This document shows positions 5,950 to 6,407 of a stretch of DNA of 6,407 nt, piece after piece. Numbering within the stretch: position 1 is the stretch's first letter; every line of letters starts with the position of its first letter. Source of the DNA: an uncultured Actinomycetes bacterium (GTDB taxonomy: Bacteria; Actinomycetota; Acidimicrobiia; IMCC26256; PALSA-555). The stretch is from assembly GCA_937927875.1 (NCBI GenBank), contig CALEYV010000001.1, positions 1 to 6,407 on the forward strand, read 5' to 3'. The notes under the pieces are model-generated. The model had not been told where the DNA came from, did no database searches, and worked only from the letters and a program-made list of their open reading frames with translations. A program made the position numbers and the translations under genes.

Positions 5950-6407
5950 CAGCCGCGCCGGGTGCCCGCCAGGGCGATCCGCAGCCGGACGAGCCCGCCG
6001 ACGGTCCGGAGCGCGCGACGCGTGATCGAGCTGCGCGAGGGACGGCGCTCGGTGACGGTGACCGGACGCTCCTCGACGCGGAGCCCGGCCCGCTCGGCGC
6101 GGATGATGAGCTCGGTGTCGAAGAGCTCGCCGTCCAAGCGACACGCCGCCGCGATCGGCAGCACCGTCTCCCGGTGGAGGGCCTTCATCCCGTGGGTGTC
6201 CGAGCGATGCAAGCCGAAGCCGACCCGCAGCACGAGCGCGAAGCCCCAGGTGACGAAGCGGCGGACCCACGAGCGGCGGTCGTCGGCGCCGGGGGCGCGC
6301 TTGGAGGCGACGACGATGGCGGGCGGTTCGGGCTCGTCGAAGCGGGCGAGCACCGCGTCGAGGAACCCCAGGTCGGTGTAGTCGACGTCGAAGTTCACGA
6401 CCACGTC
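5949..6407 (-). CDS. Family 2 glycosyltransferase, N-terminus cut by the window edge
   Basis: The C-terminal 152 residues of a GT-A fold glycosyltransferase; the frame is open to the right edge, so the start is outside. The first visible residues include NFDVDYTD, in which D7-V8-D9 is the DXD motif that holds the metal and nucleotide-sugar diphosphate. VVASKR at 32-37, DTHGMKALHRE at 70-80 and FDTELIIRAERAGLRVEERP at 96-115 resemble polyprenyl-phosphate mannose/glucose synthases and related GT2 enzymes, where the DTxxGxK segment lies near the acceptor site. A moderately hydrophobic stretch at 51-65 is too short and charged to call a membrane helix. The tail is arginine-rich. Its stop overlaps the nagA start by one base (TGATG), so the two are probably translated together. 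Sugar donor and acceptor cannot be determined. An undecaprenyl- or polyprenyl-phosphate acceptor is an inference from similarity. Confidence 0.85.
   Translation of the reverse strand, partial: DVVVNFDVDYTDLGFLDAVLARFDEPEPPAIVVASKRAPGADDRRSWVRRFVTWGFALVLRVGFGLHRSDTHGMKALHRETVLPIAAACRLDGELFDTELIIRAERAGLRVEERPVTVTERRPSRSSITRRALRTVGGLVRLRIALAGTRRG

Noticed and set aside
5950..6270. An N-terminal extension of nagA up to 6270
   Set aside because: The frame is open, but the added residues are Arg/Ala-rich and overlap the glycosyltransferase. The ATG at 5949 matches the family N-terminus and forms the TGATG coupling.
5206..6381. A 391-codon plus-strand open frame
   Set aside because: It is antisense to nagA and the glycosyltransferase, both recognised by motifs; the composition is that of a shadow frame.

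Overview
The window is dense, very GC-rich coding DNA with strong G/C bias at third codon positions and several GTG starts. Its transaldolase is of the long type common in Actinobacteria, and the tkt-tal order also fits that phylum. I infer a high-GC actinobacterium; class or genus cannot be fixed from this sequence. I see no RNA gene, insertion sequence, CRISPR array, attachment site or origin.

Layout from left to right. Positions 1-2655 hold a minus-strand pair, transketolase then transaldolase, joined by an ATGA stop/start overlap; the transaldolase runs off the left edge. A 132-bp gap (2656-2787) carries the transketolase ribosome binding site and a G/C hairpin. A minus-strand stand-alone FIST sensor protein follows (2788-3927). 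A 135-bp divergent intergenic region (3928-4062) holds two candidate -10 boxes and a cluster of related palindromes. A lone plus-strand class I SAM methyltransferase follows (4063-4848). Six bases later it converges on a minus-strand N-acetylglucosamine-6-phosphate deacetylase (nagA, 4855-5949), and a hairpin contains both stop codons. nagA is coupled through a TGATG overlap to a family 2 glycosyltransferase cut by the right edge.

How the genes work together. Transketolase and transaldolase form the non-oxidative pentose phosphate branch and are probably co-translated. NagA turns GlcNAc-6-phosphate into glucosamine-6-phosphate, which supports aminosugar recycling or cell-wall precursor supply. 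Its coupling to a glycosyltransferase hints at envelope glycan metabolism, but that link is inferred. The FIST protein and the methyltransferase are divergently transcribed and may share regulation; neither ligand nor substrate can be read from sequence.

I found no clear new multi-gene system. The least ordinary signals are the FIST/methyltransferase control region, with a possibly leaderless FIST mRNA, and the stop-codon hairpin between the methyltransferase and nagA.
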